Below, piece by piece: positions 23,108-32,214 of a stretch of 64,000 nt of DNA. This DNA is from Candidatus Dormiibacter sp. GTDB taxonomy: Bacteria; Chloroflexota; Dormibacteria; UBA8260. Made by a program: the position numbers and the translations under genes. The stretch is from positions 1 through 64,000 of the forward strand of contig JANWHI010000087.1 of NCBI GenBank assembly GCA_025450495.1, given 5' to 3'. The stretch's first letter is position 1, and every line of letters starts with the position of its first letter. The notes beneath the pieces were generated by a model. It saw only the letters and a program-made list of their open reading frames with translations. It ran no database searches and was not told where the DNA came from.

Positions 23108-24945
23108 TCGCCGCCGTCTGCGTCAAGCAGGTCCCCATGCTCATCGACCTGCGTTTCGACACGCAGGCAGGTCGGATGGTGCGCGACGGGGTGCGCCTCC
23201 AGGCCAACCCGCTCGACAACATCGCCACGCTGACCACGGTTGCGGCGCTCGCCGGCGTCGACAACGCCGAGGTTGTCGCCCTTTGCATGGGACCGCCGCA
23301 ATCCGAGGCGGTGCTGCGCCACGCCATCGGCCTGGGCGCGGATCGCGGCATCCTCGTCTGCGATCCCCTGCTCGCCGGCTCGGACACCCTGGCAACGGCA
23401 CGAGTGCTGGTCGCGGCAATCCGTCGCCTCGGCGCCACGCTGGTGGTGCTTGGCCGCCACTCCATCGACGCCGAGACCGGCCAGACCGGGGCGATGGTCG
23501 CGGGGCTGCTCGACTGGCCGGTGCTCAGCGCGATCCGCGCGCTCGAGCTGACGCCAGGTGGCGTGCGAGCGCAGCGCGAGACCGACGACGGCGTCCAGAC
23601 GGTCGAGGCGTCGCTACCGGTTGTGCTCACCGTGGCGGACTCCGCAGGCCGAGAGCGGTGGCCATCGGCAGAGGATCGCGAGCGGGCCGCCGCCGCGCCC
23701 CTGCAGACCTGGGACGCCGGCGCCCTCCGTCTCGAATCGGCGGTGGTCGGATCCGCCGGATCGCCGACGTCGGTCGGTGCGGTGCGCCTGGTCACCAGCG
23801 ACCGGCGCCCAGTCATGCTCGACGGTGGGCCCGCGACGGCGATCGAAGCACTCTGCGCAGCGCTGCGGCGAGCCCCGTCCGTCGGCGCCGCCGATCCGCG
23901 CCCAGGCGGAGCGCGCCCGCCTGGCTCTGGGGTGTGGGCGGTGGTCGAAGCCGGTCCGGCAGGACTGCGCCGGGTCAGCCGGGAGCTGGTCGGCGCCGCT
24001 GCCGAGCTGGCCGACGCACTCGGCGGCCCGGCGGTTGCGGTTGCGCTCGGTGCGGAGGCCGCCGACCGGGTGGCCGAGGCGGGCGCATGGGGAGCCGACG
24101 CAGCCCTTGCCGTGCCCTCGGCCGGCACCGCGCGCGGCGATCCGGCCCTCCACGCCGCAGCTCTTGGCGCGCTGATCCGCGACCGCAGCCCGGCGGCGGT
24201 GCTGCTGCCCTCGACGACCTGGGGCCGCGAGGTGGCGGGCATCGCCTGCGCCCAGCTTGGCCTTGGTCTGACGGGCGACGCCATCGGCTTCGAGGTCGGC
24301 CCCGGGGGCCTGCTGGCGCTGAAGCCAGCGCTCGGCGGCGCCCTGGTGGCGCCGATCGCCTCATCGACCGTGCCCGCGGTTGCCACCGTGCGCAGCGGCG
24401 CGCTGGCGGTTGCGGCGCTCAGCGGCAGCGCGTGCCCGGTCGAGGTGGTCCGTCCGAGCCTGGCCGCCCCGCGCGTCGTCGAGACGTCGTTCGTGGCAGA
24501 CGCCGGCGAGGCCGACCTCACCTGGGCGACCACGGTATTCTGCGCGGGCATGGGCCTCGGCGAGGACGGCATCGCGCTGCTGCAGAGGTGTGCGCGCCAG
24601 GCGGGAGCCTCGGTGGCAGCGACCCGGCGCGTCTGCGAAGCGGGCTGGCTGCCGCGCCGCCTCCAGGTGGGGCTGACCGGTCACAGCATCGCGCCTCAGC
24701 TCTATGTCGCGGCCGGGGTGCGTGGGGCATTCGAGCATCTCACCGGCATCCGGCGCGCGGCAGTTGTGGTGGCGATCAACACCGATCCGCAGGCGCCGAT
24801 CTTCGAGGCGTGCGACTACGGCATGGTGGGGGATGCCCACACGCTGCTTCCGCTGCTGGCGGAGCGACTCGCGGCAGCGCGGTCAGCACCGCAGCCGCTG
24901 GCCGTGGGCAGCACATCCGCGACCACCACAGAGGAGTACTCCTGA
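23104..24945 (+). CDS. single-chain electron transfer flavoprotein (ETF beta-alpha fusion), 613 aa
   Basis: Residues about 1-255 are EtfB-like: 'MIAAVCVKQVPM', 'NPLDNIATLTTV', 'VVALCMGPPQSEAVLRHAIG' and 'RHSIDAETGQTGAMVAGLL'. After a Pro/Gly-rich linker, residues about 285-600 are EtfA-like with the FAD-binding 'LTGHSIAPQLYVAAGVRGA' and 'VVAINTDPQAPIFEACDYG'. ETF subunits are normally separate genes, so one chain in beta-alpha order is unusual. It carries electrons from a flavoprotein dehydrogenase to the respiratory chain. No ETF-quinone oxidoreductase is in the window. The frame is intact with no sign of an accidental joining error. Confidence 0.85.
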   Translation: MIAAVCVKQVPMLIDLRFDTQAGRMVRDGVRLQANPLDNIATLTTVAALAGVDNAEVVALCMGPPQSEAVLRHAIGLGADRGILVCDPLLAGSDTLATARVLVAAIRRLGATLVVLGRHSIDAETGQTGAMVAGLLDWPVLSAIRALELTPGGVRAQRETDDGVQTVEASLPVVLTVADSAGRERWPSAEDRERAAAAPLQTWDAGALRLESAVVGSAGSPTSVGAVRLVTSDRRPVMLDGGPATAIEALCAALRRAPSVGAADPRPGGARPPGSGVWAVVEAGPAGLRRVSRELVGAAAELADALGGPAVAVALGAEAADRVAEAGAWGADAALAVPSAGTARGDPALHAAALGALIRDRSPAAVLLPSTTWGREVAGIACAQLGLGLTGDAIGFEVGPGGLLALKPALGGALVAPIASSTVPAVATVRSGALAVAALSGSACPVEVVRPSLAAPRVVETSFVADAGEADLTWATTVFCAGMGLGEDGIALLQRCARQAGASVAATRRVCEAGWLPRRLQVGLTGHSIAPQLYVAAGVRGAFEHLTGIRRAAVVVAINTDPQAPIFEACDYGMVGDAHTLLPLLAERLAAARSAPQPLAVGSTSATTTEEYS

Positions 24946-26666
24946 TGGCGCAATCCACGCAGCCGGCTCCGGCAGCTGAACGCACGCACGAGCAGAGCGA
25001 GCCTGAGTCGATCTCCGGCGGCCACCTCGTGGCCAAAGCCCTCAAGGCCGAGGGCATCGACGTGATCTTCACGCTGTGCGGCGGACACATCATCGACATC
25101 TACGACGGCTGCGTGGACGAGGGCATCGCGATTGTCGATGTGCGTCACGAGCAGGTCGCCGCCCATGCTGCTGACGGCTACGCCAGGGTCACCGGGCGTC
25201 CCGGCTGTGCGGTGGTCACGGCCGGGCCGGGCACCACCGACGCCGTGACCGGCGTGGCCAATGCCTTTCGCGCCGAGAGCCCGATGCTTCTCATCGGCGG
25301 CCAGGGGGCGCTCAGCCAGCACAAGATGGGCTCGCTGCAGGACCTGCCCCACGTCGAGATCATGGCGCCGATCACCAAGTTCGCGGCCACGGTTGCGCAT
25401 ACAACACGCATCGCCGACATGACGGCGATGGCGTTCCGCGAGTGCTTCAACGGCGCGCCGGGCCCCTCGTTTCTCGAGATCCCTCGCGACATCCTCGACG
25501 CCAGGGTGCCGTTGGACAGGGTGACCATCCCCGCGCCGGGACGGTACCGAGCGTCCACGCGCAGCCTCGGGGATCCCCGCGCGATCGAGTCGCTCGCCGC
25601 TCTCATCGACTCTGCGGAGAAGCCGTGCGTGCTCTTCGGCCAGCAGGTCTGGACGTGCCGCGCCACCGATGCTGCGATCGCCTTCTGCCGCGGTCTCAAC
25701 ATTCCCGCATTCACCAATGGGGCCGCGCGGGGCACTCTGCCGCCGGGCGATCCACACCACTTCCAGCTCACCCGCCGGCACGCGTTCGACAACGCCGACC
25801 TGATCATCATCGTCGGCACACCATTCGATTTCCGCATGGGCTACGGACGCCGGCTCGGCGCCGGCGCCACCGTCGTGCAGGTCGACATGGACTACCGCAC
25901 CGTGGGCAAGAATCGCGACGTCGACCTCGGGCTGGTGGGCGACGTCGGGGTGATCCTGTCCGCCGTGACCGCGGCCGCCTCGCGCCGCTCCGGCGCATCG
26001 CGCGCACGCAGCGCGTGGTTCGATGAGCTCCGCGCTCTCGAGAAGTCCAGCTACGACAAGCGGTTGCCGCGGCAGCTCTCCGACGCGCAGCCGATCCACC
26101 CGCTGCGCCTGGCCCACGAGATCAATGAGTTTCTCACCGAGGACTCCGTCTACATCGGCGACGGCGGCGATGTCGTCACCTTCTCCGGAGGTGTCGTCCA
26201 ACCCAAGGCCCCCGGCCATTGGATGGATCCCGGACCGCTCGGAACCCTCGGCGTCGGGGTGCCCTTCGCGATGGCCGCCAAGTACGCGCGGCCCGACCAG
26301 GAGGTCGTCGTCCTGTTCGGTGACGGCGCCTTCAGCCTCACCGGTTGGGACTTCGAGACCATGGTGCGCTTCAAGCTGCCGTTTGTCGGGGTGGTGGGCA
26401 ACAACTCGTCCATGAACCAGATCCGCTACGGCCAGATCCAGAAGTACGGCGAGGCGAGGGGTCGCGCCGGCAACACGCTCGGCAACGTCGCCTACGACCA
26501 GTTCGCGAGGATGCTCGGTGGCCACGGTGAGGAGGTCCGCGATCCCAAGGACATCGCTGCCGCGCTGCGACGGGCGCGGGAGTCGGGGCTGCCGTCGCTG
26601 ATCAACGTCTGGATCGACCCCGAGGTCTACGCACCGGGCACCATGAACCAGACCATGTACAAGTGA
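24945..26666 (+). CDS. ThDP-dependent enzyme, 2-hydroxyacyl-CoA lyase/oxalyl-CoA decarboxylase type, 573 aa
   Basis: Acetolactate-synthase-like three-domain protein. The pyrimidine-domain catalytic Glu69 lies in '[17 protein letters not shown]'. The diphosphate-domain motif runs from GDG at 459-461 to Asn-Asn at 486-487 in '[14 protein letters not shown]'. Lacking any small regulatory subunit and placed directly before a formyl-CoA transferase-like gene, it fits enzymes that split a 2-hydroxyacyl-CoA to formyl-CoA plus aldehyde or ketone, or decarboxylate oxalyl-CoA. The tail ending GTMNQTMYK resembles actinobacterial 2-hydroxyisobutyryl-CoA lyases as I remember them, so lyase is preferred. 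Its ATG shares a base with the ETF stop (TGATG). Confidence 0.78.
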   Translation: MAQSTQPAPAAERTHEQSEPESISGGHLVAKALKAEGIDVIFTLCGGHIIDIYDGCVDEGIAIVDVRHEQVAAHAADGYARVTGRPGCAVVTAGPGTTDAVTGVANAFRAESPMLLIGGQGALSQHKMGSLQDLPHVEIMAPITKFAATVAHTTRIADMTAMAFRECFNGAPGPSFLEIPRDILDARVPLDRVTIPAPGRYRASTRSLGDPRAIESLAALIDSAEKPCVLFGQQVWTCRATDAAIAFCRGLNIPAFTNGAARGTLPPGDPHHFQLTRRHAFDNADLIIIVGTPFDFRMGYGRRLGAGATVVQVDMDYRTVGKNRDVDLGLVGDVGVILSAVTAAASRRSGASRARSAWFDELRALEKSSYDKRLPRQLSDAQPIHPLRLAHEINEFLTEDSVYIGDGGDVVTFSGGVVQPKAPGHWMDPGPLGTLGVGVPFAMAAKYARPDQEVVVLFGDGAFSLTGWDFETMVRFKLPFVGVVGNNSSMNQIRYGQIQKYGEARGRAGNTLGNVAYDQFARMLGGHGEEVRDPKDIAAALRRARESGLPSLINVWIDPEVYAPGTMNQTMYK

Positions 26667-26682
26667 CCAGCAGGAGACGGTG

Positions 26683-27912
26683 ATGACACACGCCCTTGAC
26701 GGGGTGAGGGTTCTGGACATGACCCACGTGCAGTCCGGGCCGTCATCGACCCAGATGCTTGCCTGGCTCGGCGCCGACGTGATCAAGGTCGAGGCGCCCG
26801 AACGCGGTGATGTCACCCGCGGTCAGCTCCGCGATATTCCCGGGGTCGACAGCCTGTATTTCACGATGCTCAACTGCAACAAGCGCAGCATCACCCTCAA
26901 CATGAAATCAGACGAGGGCAAGAAGATCTTCGCTGAGCTGGCGCGACGGTCCGACGTTCTCGTCGAGAACTTCGGTCCGGGCGTGATGGATCGTTTCGGC
27001 TTCACCTGGGAGCGTCTCCAGGAGATCAACCCACGGCTCATCTACGGGTCGATCAAGGGCTTCGGCCGCGGCCGGTACGCCAACTTCAAGGCGTACGAAT
27101 CGATCGCCCAGGCCATGGGCGGGGCGATGAGCACCACCGGGTTCGAGGACGGACTTCCGCTGACCACAGGGGCGCAGATCGGCGACAGCGGAACCGGCAT
27201 CCACCTGGTCGCGGCCCTGGTCGCCGCGCTCTACCAGCGGGTCACCACCGGGCGCGGCCAGCGTGTCGAGGTGGCCATGCAGGAGGCGGTGCTCAACCTC
27301 TGCCGCGTCAAGCTGCGCGACCAGCAGCGCCTCGCCCACGGTCCGCTCAGCGAGTACCCCAACAAGAGCTTCGGCGATGAGGTTCCGCGATCCGGCAACG
27401 CGTCGGGCGGCGGCCAGCCGGGTTGGACGGTGCGATGCCGGCCCGGCGGCCAGAACGACTATGTCTACGTCATCGTGCAGCCGCTGATCTGGCCCGCGTT
27501 GGCGGCGCTCATCGGCCGAGCCGAGCTGGCCGACGACCCGCAGTGGAGCACGCCGGAGGCCCGCCTGACCAAGCTCGACGAGATGTTCGCGCTCATCGAG
27601 GCGTGGTCGCTGCAGCACACCAAGTGGGAGGTGCTCGACCAGCTCAACGCTCGGAACGTGCCGTGCGGGCCGGTGATGAGCACGCGGGACCTCATCGAGG
27701 ATGAGACGCTCGCCGAGCTCGGAGCCATCGTCACGGTGGATCATCCGCAGCGCGGGTCGTTCAAGACCGTGGGCAGTCCGCTGCGGATGTCGGATTCGCC
27801 GGTCGAGGTTCGGCGCTCACCGCTGCTCGGTGAGAACAACGCGGAGATCTACGCTGAGCTTGGCTACTCGACTGAGCAGCTGGCGCAGTGGCACGCGACG
27901 GGGGTCATCTGA
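26683..27912 (+). CDS. frc: formyl-CoA transferase-like class III CoA-transferase, 409 aa
   Basis: Very close to formyl-CoA:oxalate CoA-transferase along its whole length: '[20 protein letters not shown]', '[20 protein letters not shown]', 'NKRSITLN', '[20 protein letters not shown]', '[12 protein letters not shown]' and '[11 protein letters not shown]', with the CoA-carrying Asp168 in '[10 protein letters not shown]'. It moves CoA from formyl-CoA to a carboxylic acid through an aspartyl-CoA intermediate. ATG chosen 6 nt after AGGAG; a GTG one codon earlier is possible. The neighbouring lyase would regenerate formyl-CoA, closing an ATP-free activation cycle. The acceptor may be oxalate or a 2-hydroxy acid. 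Confidence 0.85.
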   Translation: MTHALDGVRVLDMTHVQSGPSSTQMLAWLGADVIKVEAPERGDVTRGQLRDIPGVDSLYFTMLNCNKRSITLNMKSDEGKKIFAELARRSDVLVENFGPGVMDRFGFTWERLQEINPRLIYGSIKGFGRGRYANFKAYESIAQAMGGAMSTTGFEDGLPLTTGAQIGDSGTGIHLVAALVAALYQRVTTGRGQRVEVAMQEAVLNLCRVKLRDQQRLAHGPLSEYPNKSFGDEVPRSGNASGGGQPGWTVRCRPGGQNDYVYVIVQPLIWPALAALIGRAELADDPQWSTPEARLTKLDEMFALIEAWSLQHTKWEVLDQLNARNVPCGPVMSTRDLIEDETLAELGAIVTVDHPQRGSFKTVGSPLRMSDSPVEVRRSPLLGENNAEIYAELGYSTEQLAQWHATGVI

Positions 27913-29390
27913 TGGCAGCGACCCCAACACCGTCCCTGAGGCTTCCTGAGCGGCGGCTGCTGATCGGCGGCGAGTGGGTCGACGCCGTGTCGGGAGCCAC
28001 GCAGGCCACCGAGAACCCCGCCACAGGTGAGGAGATCACCAAGGTCGCCCGCGCCGGTGCGGCCGACGCGGAGCGGGCCGTATCCGCCGCGCGGGCCGCG
28101 TTCGATTCCGGGCCATGGACGACGATGAGCGCAGCCGATCGCGGCCGCCTCATCGCCCGGCTGGCCGGCCTCGTCGACCAGAATCGCGATGATCTGGTTG
28201 CCCTGGAATCGCTGGACGGTGGCAAGCCGCTTCGGGCCACCGCGCGCCAGGATCTCCCCGCCGTCATCGACTGCCTGGAGTACTACGCGGGCTGGGCAGA
28301 CAAGATCAAGGGCGATGTCGTCCCGGCGCGGCCTGACGCGCTCACCTATCTGCGCCGCGAGCCGGTTGGAGTCGTCGTCGGCATCGTGCCCTGGAACTTC
28401 CCGCTGATGAACGCGGTCTGGAAGATCGCACCAGCGCTCGCCAGCGGCTGTGTCATGGTCTTGAAACCGTCCGAGCTCACCCCGCTGACCGCGCTGCGGC
28501 TCGGCGAGCTGGGGCTGGAGGCCGGTCTGCCTGCGGGAGTGCTCAACGTCGTTCCCGGGCTGGGCAACGAGGTCGGCAGCGCACTGGTGGCGGATCCGCG
28601 CGTCGACAAGATCTCCTTCACGGGGTCGCCGGCAGTCGGCAAGACGATCATGCGCGCGGCGGCTGAGAACGTCACCCGGATCGGTCTCGAGCTGGGCGGC
28701 AAGTCCGCGAACATCGTGTTTGCCGACGCGGATCTCCCTGCCGCGGTCACCGCAGCGACGTCCGGGGTGTTCTTCAACGCCGGCCAGGTGTGCTCGGCGG
28801 GATCGCGGATCCTGGTCCATGACGCTGCGCGCGATGAGTTCGTGCAACGGCTGGCCGATACTGCGGCCACGATCCGCGTCGGAGACCCACAGGATCCGAC
28901 CACGCGGATGGGTCCGATCATCTCGGCCAAGCAGTTGAACCGGGTCACCGGCTACATAGCGATCGGCACGGAGGAAGGCGCCAGGCTTGTCACCGGCGGA
29001 AGCCGGCTGGACCGCCCGGGGTACTTCGTCGAACCGACGGTGTTCACCGATGTCCGCGGGGACATGCGCATCGCCCAGGAGGAGATCTTCGGTCCGGTGG
29101 CGTCGGTGATCGGCTTCACCGATGAGGACGAGGCCATCGCCATCGCCAATGGCACCGCCTACAGCCTGGCTGCCGCGGTGTGGAGCCGGGATGTGACCCG
29201 TGTCCACCGCGTTGCCCATCGCCTGCGCGCCGGAACCGTGTGGGTCAACACGTACGGCCAGACCAACACGCGCCTGCCCTGGGGCGGCGCCGGCGGCGAC
29301 TCCGGCATCGGGCGCGAGCTCGGCGAGGCCGCGCTGGCCAACTACACCGAGACCAAGACCATCTGGATCAACCTTCGAGGGGATACGTAG
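27912..29390 (+). CDS. aldehyde dehydrogenase (betaine-aldehyde/GABA-aldehyde type), 492 aa
   Basis: Classic NAD+ ALDH: Asn162 in 'VPWNFPLMNAVWKIAPAL', Lys185 in 'MVLKPSELTP', 'ISFTGSPAVGK', Glu260 in 'LELGGKSANIVF', Cys294 in 'NAGQVCSAGSRI', and C-terminal 'EEIFGPVASV'. Closer to the broad-substrate betaine-aldehyde group than the first ALDH of the operon, so the two probably act on different aldehydes. Here the likely substrate is the aldehyde released by the adjacent ThDP lyase (inference). Starts one base into the preceding stop (TGATG). Confidence 0.9.
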   Translation: MAATPTPSLRLPERRLLIGGEWVDAVSGATQATENPATGEEITKVARAGAADAERAVSAARAAFDSGPWTTMSAADRGRLIARLAGLVDQNRDDLVALESLDGGKPLRATARQDLPAVIDCLEYYAGWADKIKGDVVPARPDALTYLRREPVGVVVGIVPWNFPLMNAVWKIAPALASGCVMVLKPSELTPLTALRLGELGLEAGLPAGVLNVVPGLGNEVGSALVADPRVDKISFTGSPAVGKTIMRAAAENVTRIGLELGGKSANIVFADADLPAAVTAATSGVFFNAGQVCSAGSRILVHDAARDEFVQRLADTAATIRVGDPQDPTTRMGPIISAKQLNRVTGYIAIGTEEGARLVTGGSRLDRPGYFVEPTVFTDVRGDMRIAQEEIFGPVASVIGFTDEDEAIAIANGTAYSLAAAVWSRDVTRVHRVAHRLRAGTVWVNTYGQTNTRLPWGGAGGDSGIGRELGEAALANYTETKTIWINLRGDT

Positions 29391-29430
29391 CGGCCTCGAC
29401 CCCCGCCGCCGCGAAAGTAAAGTCGATGCG

Positions 29431-30288
29431 GTGGCCGTCCTCCTCGCGCTGATTGCGGCCATCGCATACGGAGTCTCTGACTTCCTCGCCGGCCTGATGT
29501 CGCGCAGGGCCAGTGTGTTCATGGTCACGCTCATCTCTGAAGCGGTGTCCACGGTCGTCGTCTGTGCGGCCCTGCCCTTCTCGGGCGGGGTTGTCGACGG
29601 CGCCTCGCTTGCCTGGGGCGGCATCGCAGGTGTGGGCGCCGGCGGCGGCGCGATGTTTCTCTACCGTGGCCTGGCCCGGGGCAGCATGAGCATCGTCGGA
29701 CCTGTGAGCGCGGTGGTCACGGCCGCCGGTTCGGCGACGGTGGGCCTGGGCCTCGGTGAGCGCCCCGGGCCGGTCACCGTCGCCGGCATCGTGCTGGCGT
29801 GCATCGCGGTTGCCCTGGTCTCGATGAGTGAGCCGACCGGGCGAGTCTCACGGGGTGAGGCGTGGCGCGCGTTGCTCAACGCGACAGCCGCGGGGATCGG
29901 CTTTGCGGTGCTCTTTGTCGGGCTCAATCGCGCGGGAGGGGGTGCCGGCCTATGGCCGGTCGCGGCCGCCACGCTGATGGCGACGCTTCTCGCTCTGATC
30001 GCCGTGGTGATCGCGGTGCTGCGCAGTCACGAGCAGGTTGGCAGCATCCGGCGCATCTCGTCGGGCAGTTTGGCGGTGGGCGTGCTCGGCGGTGGCGCCA
30101 CGGTCGCGTACTTCGTGGCCACTCATCGCGGCCTGCTGACGGTGACCGCGGTGGTCACCTCCCTGTATCCCGCCACCACAGTGCTGCTGGCGCTGGCCGT
30201 TCTGCGCGAGCGGATGCGTCGCGTCCAGACTCTCGGGGCTGGGCTGGCCGCGGTGGCGGTGGCACTGCTGTCGACAGCAGGTGGATAG
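29431..30288 (+). CDS. DMT-superfamily (EamA-type) transporter, 285 aa
   Basis: Ten hydrophobic segments in two EamA-like halves, beginning 'VAVLLALIAAIAYGVSDFLA' and, in the second half, 'RALLNATAAGIGFAVLFVGL', ending 'ALAVLRERMRRVQTLGAGLA'. Family members move amino acids, amines or metabolites, often outward. GTG start chosen where the first membrane helix begins; upstream open frame is shadow of the ALDH gene. It lies 40 nt after the second ALDH and may be the last gene of the operon. Confidence 0.72.
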   Translation: MAVLLALIAAIAYGVSDFLAGLMSRRASVFMVTLISEAVSTVVVCAALPFSGGVVDGASLAWGGIAGVGAGGGAMFLYRGLARGSMSIVGPVSAVVTAAGSATVGLGLGERPGPVTVAGIVLACIAVALVSMSEPTGRVSRGEAWRALLNATAAGIGFAVLFVGLNRAGGGAGLWPVAAATLMATLLALIAVVIAVLRSHEQVGSIRRISSGSLAVGVLGGGATVAYFVATHRGLLTVTAVVTSLYPATTVLLALAVLRERMRRVQTLGAGLAAVAVALLSTAGG

Positions 30289-30414
30289 CCGGTGCACAGG
30301 CGTGGGGCCGTGTCTCAGCAGGTACACAATGGCCTCGATGGAAGTCCGCCGCTACATCGTGGTGTCGCTGCGCAGTTCATTTGGTTTGGCGTCAGCGACG
30401 CATGAGGCACAGCC

Positions 30415-31278
30415 ATGATCGATACGCCCGTCCGCCCGCCCGGCACGGTTCGACTGATCGCCACAGACGTCGACGGCACGGTGTTGCTGCCGGAGGCTCC
30501 CTGGATATCCGATCGGACGCTGGCGGCGATCAGACAGGCAATGCTGGCTGGCATGAGCGTGTTGCTGGCCACCGGGCGGCGACCGCAAACCTTGAAGCCA
30601 TTGGCGTCAGCCCTCGGCGTGATGGGCCCGGCGATCTGCTGCAACGGCGCGCTCATCTGCGACCTCGACACCATGGCCGTCCTCAGCGACGTCCGCATGT
30701 CCGCGGATCAGGCAGCAGCCGTGATTCGCGACGTCCGCGCGGCCATACCCGGTGTGTGCTTCGCGTGGGCATGCGGGCTCAGCGGCGGGTGCGACGCGGA
30801 CTACCTGGCGACGATCCCGGCCGAGCGGCGTCTGATGATCCCGAGTGCGCACGCCGACCCGAGAGGCTTTCTCCTCGAGACTGTCGACGATATCGAAGCA
30901 CACATCGCCAGCGGCGTGACCCGCATCGTCGTCAAGCACCCGGCCTGGCCGGTGACCGATGTCCTCGCTGCGGCGGCTGCCGCCGCCGGGGACCGTGCCA
31001 TGGTCACATGGTCGCACGCGCCGTTTGCAGAGATCCATGCGCCGGCTGTCAGCAAGGCAGCGGCGCTTGCCCAGCTGTGCGCGGCCGCGAGGGTGGACCG
31101 CTCCGACGTGGTTGCGATCGGTGACGGCCACAACGATCTCGACATGCTGCTCTGGGCGGGCCGGGGCATCGCCATGGGCAACGCCCACCCTGCCGTGTTG
31201 GACGCCGTGCCCGAGCGCACCCACAGCAACGCCGAGGACGGATTCGCTGCGGTTCTCGAGTCGCTGCTCATCGGCTGA
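30415..31278 (+). CDS. HAD-superfamily Cof-type phosphatase, 287 aa
   Basis: Motif I 'IATDVDGTVLLPE' with the nucleophile/acid Asp pair, motif II 'VLLATGRRP', Cof-type C2B cap, motif III Lys in 'SKAAALAQL', and motif IV 'VVAIGDGHNDLDMLLWAGRG' followed by 'IAMGNAHPAV'. This is the full Cof/YbjI-type signature. It dephosphorylates sugar phosphates, nucleotides or cofactor intermediates in the cytoplasm. GAGG precedes the ATG. The 126-nt gap before it shows no gene. Substrate unassignable. Confidence 0.85.
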   Translation: MIDTPVRPPGTVRLIATDVDGTVLLPEAPWISDRTLAAIRQAMLAGMSVLLATGRRPQTLKPLASALGVMGPAICCNGALICDLDTMAVLSDVRMSADQAAAVIRDVRAAIPGVCFAWACGLSGGCDADYLATIPAERRLMIPSAHADPRGFLLETVDDIEAHIASGVTRIVVKHPAWPVTDVLAAAAAAAGDRAMVTWSHAPFAEIHAPAVSKAAALAQLCAAARVDRSDVVAIGDGHNDLDMLLWAGRGIAMGNAHPAVLDAVPERTHSNAEDGFAAVLESLLIG

Positions 31279-31320
31279 CCGGTGCCGACGTGATGTACTA
31301 GAGGCTCAGGAGGTTTGTGC

Positions 31321-32145
31321 ATGACTCAATTTCCCGATCCGTCGCCGGGTCCCACCTCGGGGCCACCGCTGCGCGTCCTGGTCAAGCCTGACCAGGCCAT
31401 CCCTGTCGGAGCGCCCCGAGCGGCCGCCGACGGTGGGCCCTACACCCTGCGCGGCAACACGACCAACTTCCAGGTCTCGTACGAGGACTCGCTCGGCGCC
31501 GAGGGCCCGGTCCTCGCTGACGCCGTCCTGGCGACTTGTGAGGCCGACTACATCAGCCTGCGCACGTGGTTTGGCGGGCTGACCCCGGGCGGTCTGCCGT
31601 TCACCATCTTCGTGGTCACCGGCACGTTCGGCGCCTACCACGCCAGCTGTGCCGCAACGGAGCTGCACCTCGCCGCCTTCGACGGCACCAACGCGGACCT
31701 GGTGCGCATGCTCATGGTCGCCGAGGCCGACGAGGTGATGATGGCGGCGCAGAACGTCGGCTGGGATTGTGGTGCCAGCCACGGTGAGGGGCTCTCGCGC
31801 GTCCTCTCCACGGAACGCTATCCCACGCAACTCGACGGCTTCGCCACCGCCGCCAGCTGGCTGGACTCGAAGCGGCCCGACTGGGTGACCACCACCGAGC
31901 AGACCGACCAGAACTACGTGTCGATCGGGTGCGCCACGCTCTTCATCAACTACCTGCGCCACCAGCTCGGCTACAGCCTGACCGCGATCGTCGGAGCCGG
32001 CGCACCCACCCTGGCGCAGGTCTACACCAACCTCAGTGGCAAGACCGACGGCTTCGCCCCCTTCAACACGCTGCTGCAGAAGCGCTTTCCAGTTGGTCAG
32101 CCGAGTGGACTGAGCAACGACAACCCCTTCCCCATCGCACCCTGA
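31321..32145 (+). CDS. conserved-looking protein of unknown function, 274 aa
   Basis: Start fixed by AGGAGG 7 nt before the ATG. No signal peptide or membrane segment. N-terminal 20 residues are Pro-rich; the body contains an alpha/beta core with 'PYTLRGNTTNFQVSYED', 'PFTIFVVTGTFGAYHAS', 'MLMVAEADEVMMAAQNVGWD', 'CGASHGEGLSRVLSTERYP' and 'SIGCATLFINYLRHQLGYSL'. The EADE/GEGLSR arrangement recalls a degenerate gluzincin-like metallopeptidase scaffold, but no HExxH is present. I do not recognise the family. 42 nt downstream of the phosphatase gene, possibly co-transcribed. Confidence 0.6.
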   Translation: MTQFPDPSPGPTSGPPLRVLVKPDQAIPVGAPRAAADGGPYTLRGNTTNFQVSYEDSLGAEGPVLADAVLATCEADYISLRTWFGGLTPGGLPFTIFVVTGTFGAYHASCAATELHLAAFDGTNADLVRMLMVAEADEVMMAAQNVGWDCGASHGEGLSRVLSTERYPTQLDGFATAASWLDSKRPDWVTTTEQTDQNYVSIGCATLFINYLRHQLGYSLTAIVGAGAPTLAQVYTNLSGKTDGFAPFNTLLQKRFPVGQPSGLSNDNPFPIAP

Positions 32146-32214
32146 CGGGTGTCACTGCCTTCGACGAGTCATCGCCGCACCAATGAGCAGAACGAGCATC
32201 CTCGTCAAGCGGAA

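Noticed and set aside
22911..24944. Upstream extension of the ThDP enzyme frame, more than 600 codons long
   Set aside because: Arg/Gly/Ala-rich shadow of the RidA and ETF genes; the real start is the coupled ATG at 24945.
24816..26816. Long minus-strand open frame opposite the ThDP enzyme
   Set aside because: No domain features; the coding strand has full ThDP motifs.
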